From positions 112,536 to 176,535 of the forward strand of contig NZ_RZNY01000002.1 of the NCBI RefSeq assembly GCF_003994475.1: DNA of 64,000 nucleotides. The letters run 5' to 3'. Position numbers and translations under genes: made by a program. This stretch comes from Paenibacillus anaericanus. Lineage in GTDB: Bacteria > Bacillota > Bacilli > Paenibacillales > Paenibacillaceae. The notes under the pieces were generated by a model that was not told the DNA's origin, ran no database searches, and worked only from the letters and a program-made list of their open reading frames with translations. Below, one piece after another: positions 7,232 through 16,145 of this stretch (position 1 is its first letter; each line of letters begins with the position of its first letter).

Positions 7232-8953
7232 TTAATGGATACTCTTCACCAATTCATTAATTCGTGCGATAGCATCATCAACATGAAGTGACTCTTTTAC
7301 GTTATGTTTTCGCAGGGTAATTTCAACATGCTCTTGCTCGGCACCTTTACCCACTATGATTCTAATTGGAATCCCGATCAAATCTGAATCTTTGAATTTT
7401 ACACCTGGACGTTCATCTCTATCATCCATTAACACTTCAATGCCGTTCTCAAGTAAAAGATGATACAACTTCTGAGCTAGTTCGGTTTGTTTGTCATCTT
7501 TTATTGAAATCGGAATGAGGTGAACTTGAAACGGCGCTAGTGTTGTTGGCCAAATGACCCCATTATCATCATGGTTTTGCTCAATCACGGCGGACAGTAT
7601 CCGCGATACTCCAATTCCATAGCAACCCATAATCATTGTCTGTTCCTTACCAGATGGATCTAAGAAAGTGGCGCCTAGTTGCTCACTGTACTTGGTTCCC
7701 AGTTTGAAAACATGCCCAATTTCAATACCTCGATTGAATTTTAATATCCCTTCCTCACAACGAGGACATTTCTCACCCTCAGTTACATTACGGAAATCCC
7801 CCACATGTGTAAGCTCCAAATCACGTATAGGATATAAATTACGAACATGATGATTTAACTCATTAGCACCTGCTATACCACTCGTCATATGAGCTACAGT
7901 GTGATCAACTAATACTGGGAATGGTAAATCCATAGGCCCTATAAACCCAACTGTCACACCAGATATTTTCGCCAATGCTTCCGAATCAGCAATTACAATG
8001 TCCTGAGCCCCAAGATAATTCTTCACTTTAATTTCATTGATCTCATGATCACCTCTGACAGCAACAGCAACTACTTTATCGTCTGCTATAAATACAACCG
8101 TTTTGATGATATCCATTGGACTGATTTGAAGCGACTGGACAAGTTGTTCAATCGTCTTAATCTCAGGAGTATAGAACTTCTCTACCTCCGTATCATCGTC
8201 AGAGATCATTTGACCATCTGGTATATCAGTTGTTCCAGACTCCGCTTTCTCTAAATTTGCTGCATAATCACAGCATGTACAAGCCGCAATCGTGTCTTCG
8301 CCTATATCGGCCAATGCCATAAATTCATGTGTTCCACCTTCGCCCCCAATAGTACCTGCATCTGCCTCTACCGCGCGAAAGTTGATTCCAAGTCTAGTGA
8401 AAATCCGTTGATAAGCATGAAACATATTCCAATAAGATCTATCTAACCCTTTCCAATCTGTATCAAACGAATAGGCGTCTTTCATTAGAAATTCTCGTCC
8501 TCGAAGTAACCCAAAACGCGGACGTCGTTCGTCACGAAACTTAGTCTGAATTTGGTACAAGGTTACAGGTAATCTGCGGTAGGAGTTAATTTCATTTGTC
8601 ACTAAAGAAGTGATGACTTCTTCATGTGTTGGTCCTAGTGCAAATTCTCGATCATGTCGGTCTCTTAATCGAATTAACTCTGGCCCATACTGGGAATATC
8701 GACCCGACTCTTTCCAAAGTTCGGCAGGTTGCATTGCTGGCATTAACAATTCTTGAGCACCTGCCCGGTCCATTTCCTCCCGCACGATTTGCTCTGCTTT
8801 GCGGAGTACCCGTCTACCGAGTGGCATATAGGTATAAATTCCCGCAGCTAATTGCCGGATAAATCCTGCGCGTAACATCAACTGATGACTAACTACCTCT
8901 GCGTCAGACGGTGATTCACGTAATGTATTATGAAATAATGTACTTTGTCGCAT
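7232..8953 (-). CDS. proS: Prolyl-tRNA synthetase, bacterial type
   Basis: A 573-residue class II aminoacyl-tRNA synthetase that charges tRNA-Pro. Class II motifs can be seen (LPVTLYQIQTKFRDERRPRFGLLRGREF for motif 2, GCYGIGVSRILSAVIEQNHD for motif 3). The long insertion between motifs 2 and 3 contains the YbaK-like editing domain expected in the bacterial form, and the anticodon-binding domain ends the protein. The ATG at 8953 follows GGGGGGAAA. The longer frame to 9001 runs into the leader terminator and is rejected. Expression should be controlled by the proline-responsive T-box directly upstream. Confidence 0.97.
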   Translation of the reverse strand: MRQSTLFHNTLRESPSDAEVVSHQLMLRAGFIRQLAAGIYTYMPLGRRVLRKAEQIVREEMDRAGAQELLMPAMQPAELWKESGRYSQYGPELIRLRDRHDREFALGPTHEEVITSLVTNEINSYRRLPVTLYQIQTKFRDERRPRFGLLRGREFLMKDAYSFDTDWKGLDRSYWNMFHAYQRIFTRLGINFRAVEADAGTIGGEGGTHEFMALADIGEDTIAACTCCDYAANLEKAESGTTDIPDGQMISDDDTEVEKFYTPEIKTIEQLVQSLQISPMDIIKTVVFIADDKVVAVAVRGDHEINEIKVKNYLGAQDIVIADSEALAKISGVTVGFIGPMDLPFPVLVDHTVAHMTSGIAGANELNHHVRNLYPIRDLELTHVGDFRNVTEGEKCPRCEEGILKFNRGIEIGHVFKLGTKYSEQLGATFLDPSGKEQTMIMGCYGIGVSRILSAVIEQNHDDNGVIWPTTLAPFQVHLIPISIKDDKQTELAQKLYHLLLENGIEVLMDDRDERPGVKFKDSDLIGIPIRIIVGKGAEQEHVEITLRKHNVKESLHVDDAIARINELVKSIH

Positions 8954-8989
8954 GAATATTTCCCCCCATAATAAGTTGTTCAAAAAAAC

Positions 8990-9225
8990 AAAAAGACACA
9001 TTCGTCAGGGACGAATGTGTCGTGATACCACCCTATATTTGACCGCAGTAACATTGTATATGTAAGCAGTCCTTATTAAGATAACGGCATATACCGGTAA
9101 TGGAAAGTAAATTCCATCACAGCTCACAAGATAGGTTAAAGTTCACTCGCTTCAAGAAACCTTTCAGCCCGTGGGTTTCTTCTCTGTACGACGATATATT
9201 GAACTCTTTAGTCTTGGTCAAAGCT
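8990..9225 (-). promoter_or_regulatory. T-box leader of proS (proline specifier CCU)
   Basis: Read on the minus strand, the leader shows a Stem I-like region with GAGAAGAAACC and a GGTTTC partner, the conserved T-box core GGGTGGTATCACG, and a terminator hairpin GACACATTCGTC/GACGAATGTGTC (8995-9021) followed by a T-rich run. A likely specifier codon CCU lies at 9135-9133 in the sequence AACCTATC. The core keeps TGGT, which would pair with an ACCA tRNA end, in line with the A discriminator of tRNA-Pro. Uncharged tRNA-Pro should stabilise the antiterminator and switch on proS. The specifier assignment is inference. Confidence 0.88.
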
Positions 9226-9247
9226 TTTCATATTATAATTTTTATTT

Positions 9248-9276
9248 ACATTACATGATTAAAATATATTAGTCAA
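9248..9276 (-). promoter_or_regulatory. Candidate sigma-A promoter of the proS leader
   Basis: On the minus strand a TTGACT -35 (9276-9271) and a weak TAATGT -10 (9253-9248) are separated by 17 bases, ending just ahead of the T-box. Confidence 0.45.
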
Positions 9277-9326
9277 GCAACAGATTGTTTGCAAAATCAA
9301 TGACCGTTTTGTTTGTTAAGTTAGTT

Positions 9327-9773
9327 TCATAACATAAGCTCTAGGTGTAGTAAGGGAAATGGTTTGCCCGATCCATCTAGTTCAGAGCACCCAATCAGCT
9401 CACAATTATATCGCTTATAAAAAGCATACGCCTGTTCGTTTTGCTCGTTGACGTCAACTTGTAGTTTATTCCCTTTGATTTCTCCTGCATGTTTCACTAA
9501 ATGAGAACCTATACCCTGACCACGGTACTTTGGATCCACAAATAACATCTCTATTTTAGTTCCATCAAGGCCAATAAATCCTATCGGTTCTTGGTCTGCG
9601 TTTATTTCTACCCAGAGCTCAACCTCCTTTAATGCACCATTTTGAACCATATGATGGAAATATTGAATATCCTCTTCTTCTAAAAAAGTGTGGGTCACGC
9701 GCACTGCTCTATGCCAAATATCTACCAACTTATCATGGTACTTTTCTTCGAAAGCGACTATTTTTGCTTGCAT
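9327..9773 (-). CDS. GNAT-family N-acetyltransferase, YjaB-like
   Basis: A 148-residue acetyltransferase with the acetyl-CoA loop DPKYRGQGIGSHLV and the C-terminal YAFYKRYNCELIG motif. The N-terminal VDIWHRAVRVTHTFLEEEDI resembles the YjaB/YhfO-type GNAT proteins. AGGAGA precedes the ATG at 9773. It heads a stretch of small, unrelated accessory genes on the same strand. The substrate is unknown. Confidence 0.85.
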   Translation of the reverse strand: MQAKIVAFEEKYHDKLVDIWHRAVRVTHTFLEEEDIQYFHHMVQNGALKEVELWVEINADQEPIGFIGLDGTKIEMLFVDPKYRGQGIGSHLVKHAGEIKGNKLQVDVNEQNEQAYAFYKRYNCELIGCSELDGSGKPFPLLHLELML

Positions 9774-9844
9774 TATTATCTCCTATTTGTTCTTTTAAAT
9801 GTTAAACTAATTCAGCGTTAGATTATCTGTAATCGTTCATCTTT

Positions 9845-10423
9845 TTATTCTTGATCCCATTTAACCACTTCTAATTCAGGCCACTTGGCTGTCCATTTCT
9901 TCACCTTGCTATTGTATACAGCTTCACTAATTAAAGATTTATTAGGCCGAATTACCATATTAATAAGATCGTCTAATCCAAACGGTGCATATAACGTCCA
10001 ATTCTGAGTATGGTCAAGTCTTAACCCCAGTGATGTGGCCGTTGTTGGCCAAGTATCAATCGCTGCCTCAATTGTCTGATACGGCTTAATAGCTGTACCA
10101 AACTTTTCTTCATACCATAGATGTACCCTGGCTTGGTTCTTCATATCGATCTGAATGGGGATATCTGAGAGTAGTTCTTTCCCCCACGTAATCATCTCAT
10201 CTTCAGCTTGATATGAAAGGTCGCTGTCATTGAAATATACAATATCAATATCACTAATTCCATAATTTAAGGGCCGGTTCGTCAGTTCATTCCATACGGA
10301 TTGTACAATACAACCTGCCCCTACATAGTAAGATTCTAACCCAAGTTCCTGTACACGTTCAAAAACTTGTATTAAGATCGGATTCTTTTCTACAATATTC
10401 AACAATCTTTCTTTGTTCTTCAT
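9845..10423 (-). CDS. Nucleotidyltransferase-family protein
   Basis: A 192-residue protein with a nucleotidyltransferase-like core: an N-terminal YYVGAGCIVQSVWN (equivalent of the G-G/S helix region), then the acidic motif ISDIDIVYFND supplying two metal-binding carboxylates, and a third Asp probably in QIDMKNQARVHLWYEEKFG. This matches small DUF925/NTP_transf_6-like proteins of unknown substrate. GAGGAG precedes the ATG. I know of no defined pathway, and context gives no toxin partner. Confidence 0.78.
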   Translation of the reverse strand: MKNKERLLNIVEKNPILIQVFERVQELGLESYYVGAGCIVQSVWNELTNRPLNYGISDIDIVYFNDSDLSYQAEDEMITWGKELLSDIPIQIDMKNQARVHLWYEEKFGTAIKPYQTIEAAIDTWPTTATSLGLRLDHTQNWTLYAPFGLDDLINMVIRPNKSLISEAVYNSKVKKWTAKWPELEVVKWDQE

Positions 10424-10442
10424 CTAAATAACTCCTCGCTAC

Positions 10443-10970
10443 CTAATCACGAATCACCATTTTCCCTAATTTGTGTCCTAACATGACCAAAGGAAGCAGC
10501 ACTAACCCTACAGGTGCATAAATAAGAACTTCTTTAAACGATACAAGCCCTTCGCTTACCATTCTATTGAACAAGTAAATCGAATATGGCAAAGTAACGA
10601 AAAGCGCAGTTACCACTCCCGGAGTATACGATTTTAGGAAGATAGACTGCCCCAGATGCGTAAATACATGGATGAATAATAGCGCATTAAAGCCGATAAA
10701 GAATATGTAGTTTTGATGTTCCACGGCTAGATAAGTAACAGGTACAAATACGATAAACTCTAGACACACAGCTACTGCAAATTGCGCTGATGTTACTTCT
10801 GACATGTTCTTTACTAGCTTGCGTGCTGGCCCTGGAATTTTATTACTCATTTTGGGGTAATTTCTCTTCATCCAATACTCTACGAATATGATTTCTTCAA
10901 AATCATGGATCATAAAGGTAGCTAGAAATAACCACATAACCGATTGGATTGAAATAATCGACTCAGTCAT
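10443..10970 (-). CDS. HXXEE-motif membrane protein
   Basis: A roughly 175-residue polytopic membrane protein with about five hydrophobic segments. It carries HDFEE near the N-terminus, the eponymous motif of the HXXEE family, whose biochemical role is unknown, and a second conserved histidine region (FIHVFTHLGQS). The start is uncertain. The ATG at 10970 overlaps the stop of the upstream gene, and an in-frame ATG at 10985 touches the GAGGGGG ribosome site. It appears translationally coupled to the VOC-family gene. Confidence 0.72.
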   Translation of the reverse strand: MTESIISIQSVMWLFLATFMIHDFEEIIFVEYWMKRNYPKMSNKIPGPARKLVKNMSEVTSAQFAVAVCLEFIVFVPVTYLAVEHQNYIFFIGFNALLFIHVFTHLGQSIFLKSYTPGVVTALFVTLPYSIYLFNRMVSEGLVSFKEVLIYAPVGLVLLPLVMLGHKLGKMVIRD

Positions 10971-11628
10971 CACTTTGTATGACATCCCCCTCAGCAAATC
11001 TTATGGTTCCAATATCCTTTATAGATAATTCAACTGGAAAGAGTCTTGCTTTCTTATGATTCGAGAAGTACCACTCTCGATCCTTTCTGACCACAATCAA
11101 CAGCCCATGCTCGTCTCCCAGCGGAGCAAAACCTTCACTACCCTCTCTCCAATGCGGTATCCCCATATCATTTAGCTTCCTAGCTAGTGGAGTGACTTCA
11201 TCCGCAACAATTCCAACTTCACTTATACAAATGAAATCCTTCGCAGAAAATGAATGAGTAGTACTATTGCCAAGATTGTGCCGAGCTATAAACTCTACAA
11301 TATTACCCGAGGGATCTTCACAATAAATTGAATCAGCATTCCATGAATCAAAGAAAACCTCATCAGCACCATCCTCTTTGATTAGAGGAACTTTGGTAGA
11401 GACCCATTCTTTTACCTCACGGAACATATTCTCAGGAATATTAATTGCTAAGTGATAAAAGGGTTCATCATATTGATTTGTAAGCTTAAATGTTAAGTTT
11501 GTCGAACCTATCTTTATTGTAAAATACTCACTATCATCTTCTACTAGGGTGCATTCTAATGTATTCGTATAAAAAAGTTTCAGATCCTGAAGTTGACTGG
11601 TCAATAAAGTTATATTCTCTATAATCAT
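10963..11628 (-). CDS. VOC (glyoxalase/bleomycin-resistance) superfamily protein
   Basis: A 221-residue protein whose first about 125 residues form a VOC module (ITLLTSQLQDLKLFYTNTL at the start, then YHLAINIPE and YCEDPSGNIVEFI, which supplies the typical metal-ligand Glu). The C-terminal half (about 130-220) looks like a second diverged VOC-like half with REGSEGFAPLGDEHGLLIVV. Such proteins act as lyases, dioxygenases or drug-binding resistance proteins. The substrate here is unknown. GGGAGGGA precedes the ATG. It is followed by the HXXEE membrane gene with an overlap. Confidence 0.78.
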   Translation of the reverse strand: MIIENITLLTSQLQDLKLFYTNTLECTLVEDDSEYFTIKIGSTNLTFKLTNQYDEPFYHLAINIPENMFREVKEWVSTKVPLIKEDGADEVFFDSWNADSIYCEDPSGNIVEFIARHNLGNSTTHSFSAKDFICISEVGIVADEVTPLARKLNDMGIPHWREGSEGFAPLGDEHGLLIVVRKDREWYFSNHKKARLFPVELSIKDIGTIRFAEGDVIQSDD

Positions 11629-11682
11629 TTCTGTCCCTCCCGTTCAAAGCAATCGCTAAGAGCATCATACGTAGTTTTAGTT

Positions 11683-12069
11683 TTAAGTCATTTTTATTTC
11701 AAAAAAATCACAACAATCCCGCAGTGTTCTTGGATTAAAATCTAATTGCTCTATAGGTATTCCATGATCCAGACCATATTGAACAACGTCTTCCCAAGTC
11801 TGCGAATCCACTGTGGTTTGAAATACTTGATCTTGATATACAACAACCAGAGCATCGTTCTTAAAGAAGTGGTTATACCAACAATCCAAGTCTACATCAA
11901 TCATATTAGCTTGGAGTTCAATAATCGTTTCATGTAATTGCTGTTCTCTAACTCTTACAAATAAAAAATCCCACGTACCGATCATTTTATGTGCCACGAT
12001 ATCTAAAATATCGGCAGTCTTGTGATCTTTAAGCGATTGTTGTATTACAATCCCATAAAAGTCTTCCAT
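11683..12069 (-). CDS. Hypothetical protein, 128 residues
   Basis: A soluble, acidic protein (starts MEDFYGIVIQQSL) with no signal peptide or membrane segment. Part of it (HKMIGTWDFLFVRVREQQLHETI then CWYNHFFKNDALVVVYQDQVF) looks like an alpha/beta fold, and the C-terminus has a CC pair. I do not recognise the family. AAGGAT precedes the ATG, and the position within a same-strand run of genes with normal spacing supports it being real. Confidence 0.7.
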   Translation of the reverse strand: MEDFYGIVIQQSLKDHKTADILDIVAHKMIGTWDFLFVRVREQQLHETIIELQANMIDVDLDCWYNHFFKNDALVVVYQDQVFQTTVDSQTWEDVVQYGLDHGIPIEQLDFNPRTLRDCCDFFEIKMT

Positions 12070-12118
12070 AGAACCAAATCCTTTCTTAGACAGTTACTTT
12101 CATCCGGCTCAGCGTATC

Positions 12119-12874
12119 CTACTTTTGTTCAATAAACTGAGTCCCATTATAGGTATACATTTTAACCGTTGTTGTAGGCTTCCCTTTAACCGTTACTGTA
12201 TCATCTTCTAGTTCACTTCGTGTTTCCCAGGCATACATAATATCATTTACGATCTGGAAGCTACCCGCAACTACGTAATAGTTGCCACCAAACATCGCAT
12301 TCATATCTTTCAAAGTACCTTGCCAAGCTTCAATAACTTCCCCATTTTGAATCTCCAATAAATGAGCTATCTGAACACTAACTCCGGAACCACCTGTCAT
12401 TTCTATCACTTGGAGCAACTTTTTTTCCGCTACCTCAATAGGTGCACCGAAATTAAGTGATGCTACCTTCCAACTTTTATCAAAAATCAAACTATAATCA
12501 CCTGAAGATGTTTTATCAAAAATAAAAAAAGCACCCAAATGAGATCCACCATCAATCGCAGCTACAACTTCCGGTTCATCATCTCCATCTAGTTCAACCT
12601 CTTCATAGGAAAGTGCCTCCCAATAAAGCTCGTCATTAATCCCTTGTTTCATAAGCAACTCTTTCACTTGTTCAAGAGATATGGCCCCCCCGCTGGACTG
12701 TTGTACTTCCTCATTTTCTACGGATTCTTCTGGAACACTGGCGAACGCTTGCCCCTGTGCATTCTCGCCCAACTGCCTGGGCTGATCCTTCTTAAATGGA
12801 CCTATTACGACGATTACTACAATCGCACAGACTAAAAGTATGGATAATTGTAATACCTTATTATTCCTAGTCAT
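12119..12874 (-). CDS. Membrane-anchored extracytoplasmic protein, unknown
   Basis: A 251-residue protein with one N-terminal membrane helix (about 8-26) and no lipobox cysteine, so probably signal-anchored with the rest outside the cell. A Gln/Glu/Ser-rich linker leads to a domain containing ELDGDDEPEVVAAIDGGSH, which resembles FG-GAP-like calcium-binding loops (DxDGDxxxE). AAGGGGG precedes the ATG. It is 28 bases from the upstream acetyltransferase gene and probably co-transcribed. Function unknown. Confidence 0.7.
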   Translation of the reverse strand: MTRNNKVLQLSILLVCAIVVIVVIGPFKKDQPRQLGENAQGQAFASVPEESVENEEVQQSSGGAISLEQVKELLMKQGINDELYWEALSYEEVELDGDDEPEVVAAIDGGSHLGAFFIFDKTSSGDYSLIFDKSWKVASLNFGAPIEVAEKKLLQVIEMTGGSGVSVQIAHLLEIQNGEVIEAWQGTLKDMNAMFGGNYYVVAGSFQIVNDIMYAWETRSELEDDTVTVKGKPTTTVKMYTYNGTQFIEQK

Positions 12875-12902
12875 AATATGCCCCCTTCATAGACTCTATC
12901 TC

Positions 12903-13775
12903 TTATTTATTCAAATGTTGTACCATTAACACTTGCTCCATAAATACATTGAACCCTAATTGATCTAACAATTCGATCAAAGTGCGATTTGAAGCACGGA
13001 TATTATGCACGGTTCGCTTACAATTCCGGGTCGGTTGCCATATTTCCCGCAGTGCTGCCTTAACGATAGATTCCCTATCCAACCGATTAGGCGCAGATTC
13101 ACATCGAAGGAGAGTAATCCCTGCTAAGTTGCCATAAGAATCAAATGTACGCCGAAATAACCCGTACCCAACTGCCTCATCTCCATCGTAAACAGTCACA
13201 CTCTCACCATCCTTAAGGCTCGGCAACTGCGATTGCCACACTTCACCGGGGGTGTAGAAAAGCAATGTTCCAACTTCTATAGCTAACCCTCTTGTCACCG
13301 TATATGAATGTGAAGACCAATCTGTCATATCCAACTTATGTTCATTCGATAATAAAATAAGTCGATCAACAAGCTCATAGTTCATGGTTTCATATAACCG
13401 AATCGCTGACTCGTTTGTACTTATCGCTTCTAAATAGGCTACATCCACTACTAGCTCCGCGTATAACTCAAGATTCCGAGCAATCATTGCTTTGCCTATG
13501 CCCTTGCCACGGAATGCTGGAACAACAGCCGTTCCACCATTCCATGCTACTTTCTTACCCGAAACCTCGCGGAACCCTCCCATCACGATCCCCGCTTGTT
13601 CACCGTTCACATAACACGCAAACGAATGCTCAAGCGATAATCCTTCACTTGCTACTCGTGTAATGAAGCGATCCAGCGGCATAGATGCGTTCACTATATA
13701 TCCTTCGAACGCTTTGTTCCATAGCTCAGAGACATCCTTTATTGGAAATTCACTCAGTACTTTATAGGTAATCAT
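12903..13775 (-). CDS. GNAT acetyltransferase with two GNAT-like halves
   Basis: A 290-residue protein. The N-terminal half is a clear GNAT domain with VVPAFRGKGIGKAMIARN as acetyl-CoA loop and AIRLYETMNYELVDR after it. The C-terminal half (GDEAVGYGLFRRTF ... RTLIELLDQLGFNVF) has the layout of a second, degenerate GNAT domain. Tandem GNAT proteins of this size occur widely in Bacillales. AAGGAG precedes the ATG. The substrate is unknown. Confidence 0.83.
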   Translation of the reverse strand: MITYKVLSEFPIKDVSELWNKAFEGYIVNASMPLDRFITRVASEGLSLEHSFACYVNGEQAGIVMGGFREVSGKKVAWNGGTAVVPAFRGKGIGKAMIARNLELYAELVVDVAYLEAISTNESAIRLYETMNYELVDRLILLSNEHKLDMTDWSSHSYTVTRGLAIEVGTLLFYTPGEVWQSQLPSLKDGESVTVYDGDEAVGYGLFRRTFDSYGNLAGITLLRCESAPNRLDRESIVKAALREIWQPTRNCKRTVHNIRASNRTLIELLDQLGFNVFMEQVLMVQHLNK

Positions 13776-13814
13776 GTGGTCACTCCTTCTCTAGAAGATT
13801 TTCATATGTAGAAA

Positions 13815-13846
13815 GCAGACACCCGCTATAATCTCCGGGTGTCTGC
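13815..13846 (-). terminator. Terminator hairpin after the first M3 peptidase gene
   Basis: Perfect 11-bp arms GCAGACACCCG and CGGGTGTCTGC around a 10-base loop, 30 bases past the peptidase stop on the minus strand. The T-run is short (TTTCT). Confidence 0.75.
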
Positions 13847-13875
13847 CTTCACAACGTCGCTCAATATCATGTTAG

Positions 13876-15570
13876 TTAGAGAACTGTATCATCCACGCTG
13901 TCAAGCCAGCTCTCGATACTGCCGATAACTGATGTTACACAGCCGTCCTCAAACGGCAAGATCAGTCCGGCCACTTTTACCAACTCGGTGAAAGACTTGC
14001 TTCCACCTTGACGGCAAAGGTTCAAATAATCGGTCCATGCTGCTTCACGATCCTCGTGCATCTTCTTCCAGAATTGGAAGGCACAAATTTGCGCAAGTGT
14101 ATAATCAATGTAATAGAAGGGGGTGCTGAAGATATGTCCTTGTTTGTGCCAGAAAGCACCTTGTTCTAAGTATTCGTTGTCTGCATAATCGCGGTGCGGC
14201 AGATATTTACGCTCTATTTCACGCCAAGCCTTCTTCCGCTCTGCAGGTGTAGCATCCGGATTCTCATAGACAAAATGTTGGAATTCATCCACTGTTACAC
14301 CATAAGGAATGAAGATTAGGGAACTAGCTAGATGATCAAAACGATACTTATCTGCATCTTCCTTGAAGAAGAGATCCATCCAAGGCCAAGTGAAAAACTC
14401 CATGCTCATGGAATGAATTTCACAGGCTTCATAAGTTGGGAAACTATATTCCGGCACTTGGAAGCTTCTGCTCTCATACACTTGGAAGGCATGGCCCGCT
14501 TCATGTGTCAAGACATCAATGTCTCCCGAAGTCCCATTAAAGTTGGAGAAAATATACGGTGCACCGTGCTCGCTAATATATGTGCAATAACCACCGCTCT
14601 CCTTGCCTTTCTTACTAACGAGATCCATTAGCTCGTTATCTTGCATAAAGGTGAAGAATTCATTCGTCTCCGGTGATAGCTCAGCATACATCTTCTCACC
14701 ATTTTTTACGATCCAATCCGGATCGCCCTTAGGAATCGCATTACCTGATTTGAAACTAATGTTCTCATCATAATAATACAATTGATCCACATCAATCCGG
14801 CCCCGCTGACGTTCCTTCAACTTCGTTGTAACGGGTACAATATATTTCGCAACTTGATCACGGAAATTAGCTACCATCTCGGCGTTGTAATCCGTACGGG
14901 ACATTCTTGCGTAACCAAGTTCGACGAAGTTCTTATAACCAAGCTTCTTCGCCATTGTCGTCCGCACTTTAACTAAATCGTCGTAGATGCGATCGAATTG
15001 TTCCTCATTCTCAGCCATGAATCCCGTCTTTGCTTCCTCAGCTCTCTTCCGAGTGTCGCGGTCGATGGACTGCGTGAAAGGCAAGATTTGCGAAAGTGTT
15101 AGCTCCTCACCATCGAAGGGAATCTTCGCAGATGCTATGAGCTGCTTATATTCTGTAGTTAGCTTATTCTCCAATTGCAAGTCCTCAATAATTTCTGGAC
15201 TAAACGATTTAAGCGCTAACTCAGCCAATTGAAATAGTTGGACACCCCATTTATTTTGCAACTCGGCTCTGAATTTCGATTGAACTAATGCTTGATAATA
15301 ATCATTAATGAATTCTTGGACGACAGGTCCAACTTCATCAAAAAAGTCATTCTCTTCCTTATAGAACTCATCCGTAGTATTGATAGAGTGGCGGATACTA
15401 ACGATAGTCTGCATCGAATCGAATTCACTACGAAGTTTGTTAATTTTCGTCATAACGAGATCCTGCTCTTCGTAACTATTAGCGGAATTAAATGCAGTCA
15501 AAAGTTCTTTAAACTTCAACTCGAATGCTTGTACATCTGGACGTTCGTAGTTATACTCGGTGAATTTCAT
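13876..15570 (-). CDS. M3-family oligoendopeptidase (PepF-like), copy 1
   Basis: A 564-residue zinc metallopeptidase of family M3. The zinc site THEAGHAF (HExxH) is at about residues 356-360 and a third ligand is likely in EACEIHSMSMEFF. These cytoplasmic enzymes cut short peptides. The protein has no signal peptide. The ATG at 15570 is chosen because its paralogue at 18241-19935 aligns from the same MKF and gives exactly the same length. An ATG three codons earlier is possible. The gene is separated from the paralogue only by a helicase gene, so a local duplication is likely. Confidence 0.93.
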   Translation of the reverse strand: MKFTEYNYERPDVQAFELKFKELLTAFNSANSYEEQDLVMTKINKLRSEFDSMQTIVSIRHSINTTDEFYKEENDFFDEVGPVVQEFINDYYQALVQSKFRAELQNKWGVQLFQLAELALKSFSPEIIEDLQLENKLTTEYKQLIASAKIPFDGEELTLSQILPFTQSIDRDTRKRAEEAKTGFMAENEEQFDRIYDDLVKVRTTMAKKLGYKNFVELGYARMSRTDYNAEMVANFRDQVAKYIVPVTTKLKERQRGRIDVDQLYYYDENISFKSGNAIPKGDPDWIVKNGEKMYAELSPETNEFFTFMQDNELMDLVSKKGKESGGYCTYISEHGAPYIFSNFNGTSGDIDVLTHEAGHAFQVYESRSFQVPEYSFPTYEACEIHSMSMEFFTWPWMDLFFKEDADKYRFDHLASSLIFIPYGVTVDEFQHFVYENPDATPAERKKAWREIERKYLPHRDYADNEYLEQGAFWHKQGHIFSTPFYYIDYTLAQICAFQFWKKMHEDREAAWTDYLNLCRQGGSKSFTELVKVAGLILPFEDGCVTSVIGSIESWLDSVDDTVL

Positions 15571-16070
15571 AATGTGCATCTGCCCTCTCTCAAATCAAAT
15601 TACATGCTTATCTGTCCATTATATGCCACTAAATTAAAAAATTCTATCCCGATGCAAGTTAGAATTAGTGACACTGTTAGTATTGAACTTGTAGTAACCC
15701 CCTCCACAGCAGTTCATTCGTTTTCATATCATAATCACAATCCGTGCTTGACTACGTATGTTTCGTGACATGCATGGTGCCCTGAGTCCGTCTGCCCACT
15801 TCACTTAAAGTGAATTACTCCTGATAAGTTGTTTAGAGAACCCACCAATTATTTGTTAGCTGGAATAACTCCAGTTATTTCAGTCGCCCACCCTCGCTAT
15901 GGCTTTAAAAAGCTAAATTAGATGGAGAAATTCCAGATAAGTCCTCCCCTGAGGTTGTGTAACTCATATTAACTGGAGAAATTACTGTTATTCATGCATT
16001 AACATATTAATTCACTCAGGCCACATCAAGCTCTGCTATCAAGGTGAAGTCTGTAACCCAGCATACAAAA
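15571..16070. other. Gene-free interval with degenerate palindromic repeats
   Basis: No credible coding frame was found here. About 15860-15995 holds three imperfect copies of a palindrome of the type TAACTGGAGAAATTCCAGTTA: GGAATAACTCCAG near 15863, TGGAGAAATTCCAG near 15922, and ACTGGAGAAATTACTG near 15973. The rest is the upstream region of the first peptidase gene and unremarkable AT-rich sequence. Confidence 0.55.
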
Positions 16071-16123
16071 AGGGATAATCATGAACCCCCCTTTGTTTAT
16101 ATGGGTTCTTCTGATTTATCCCT
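16071..16123 (-). terminator. Terminator of the DinG-family helicase gene
   Basis: Arms AGGGATAA/TTATCCCT and GAACCC/GGGTTC form an interrupted stem. On the minus strand it is followed by TTTTTG, 23 bases after the helicase stop. Confidence 0.8.
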
Positions 16124-16145
16124 ATCCTAGCTACAACATGATTGT

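Noticed and set aside
15292..15768. 158-codon plus-strand frame over the start of the first M3 peptidase gene
   Set aside because: It is antisense to a clear peptidase gene and has no family features; it mirrors the coding strand.
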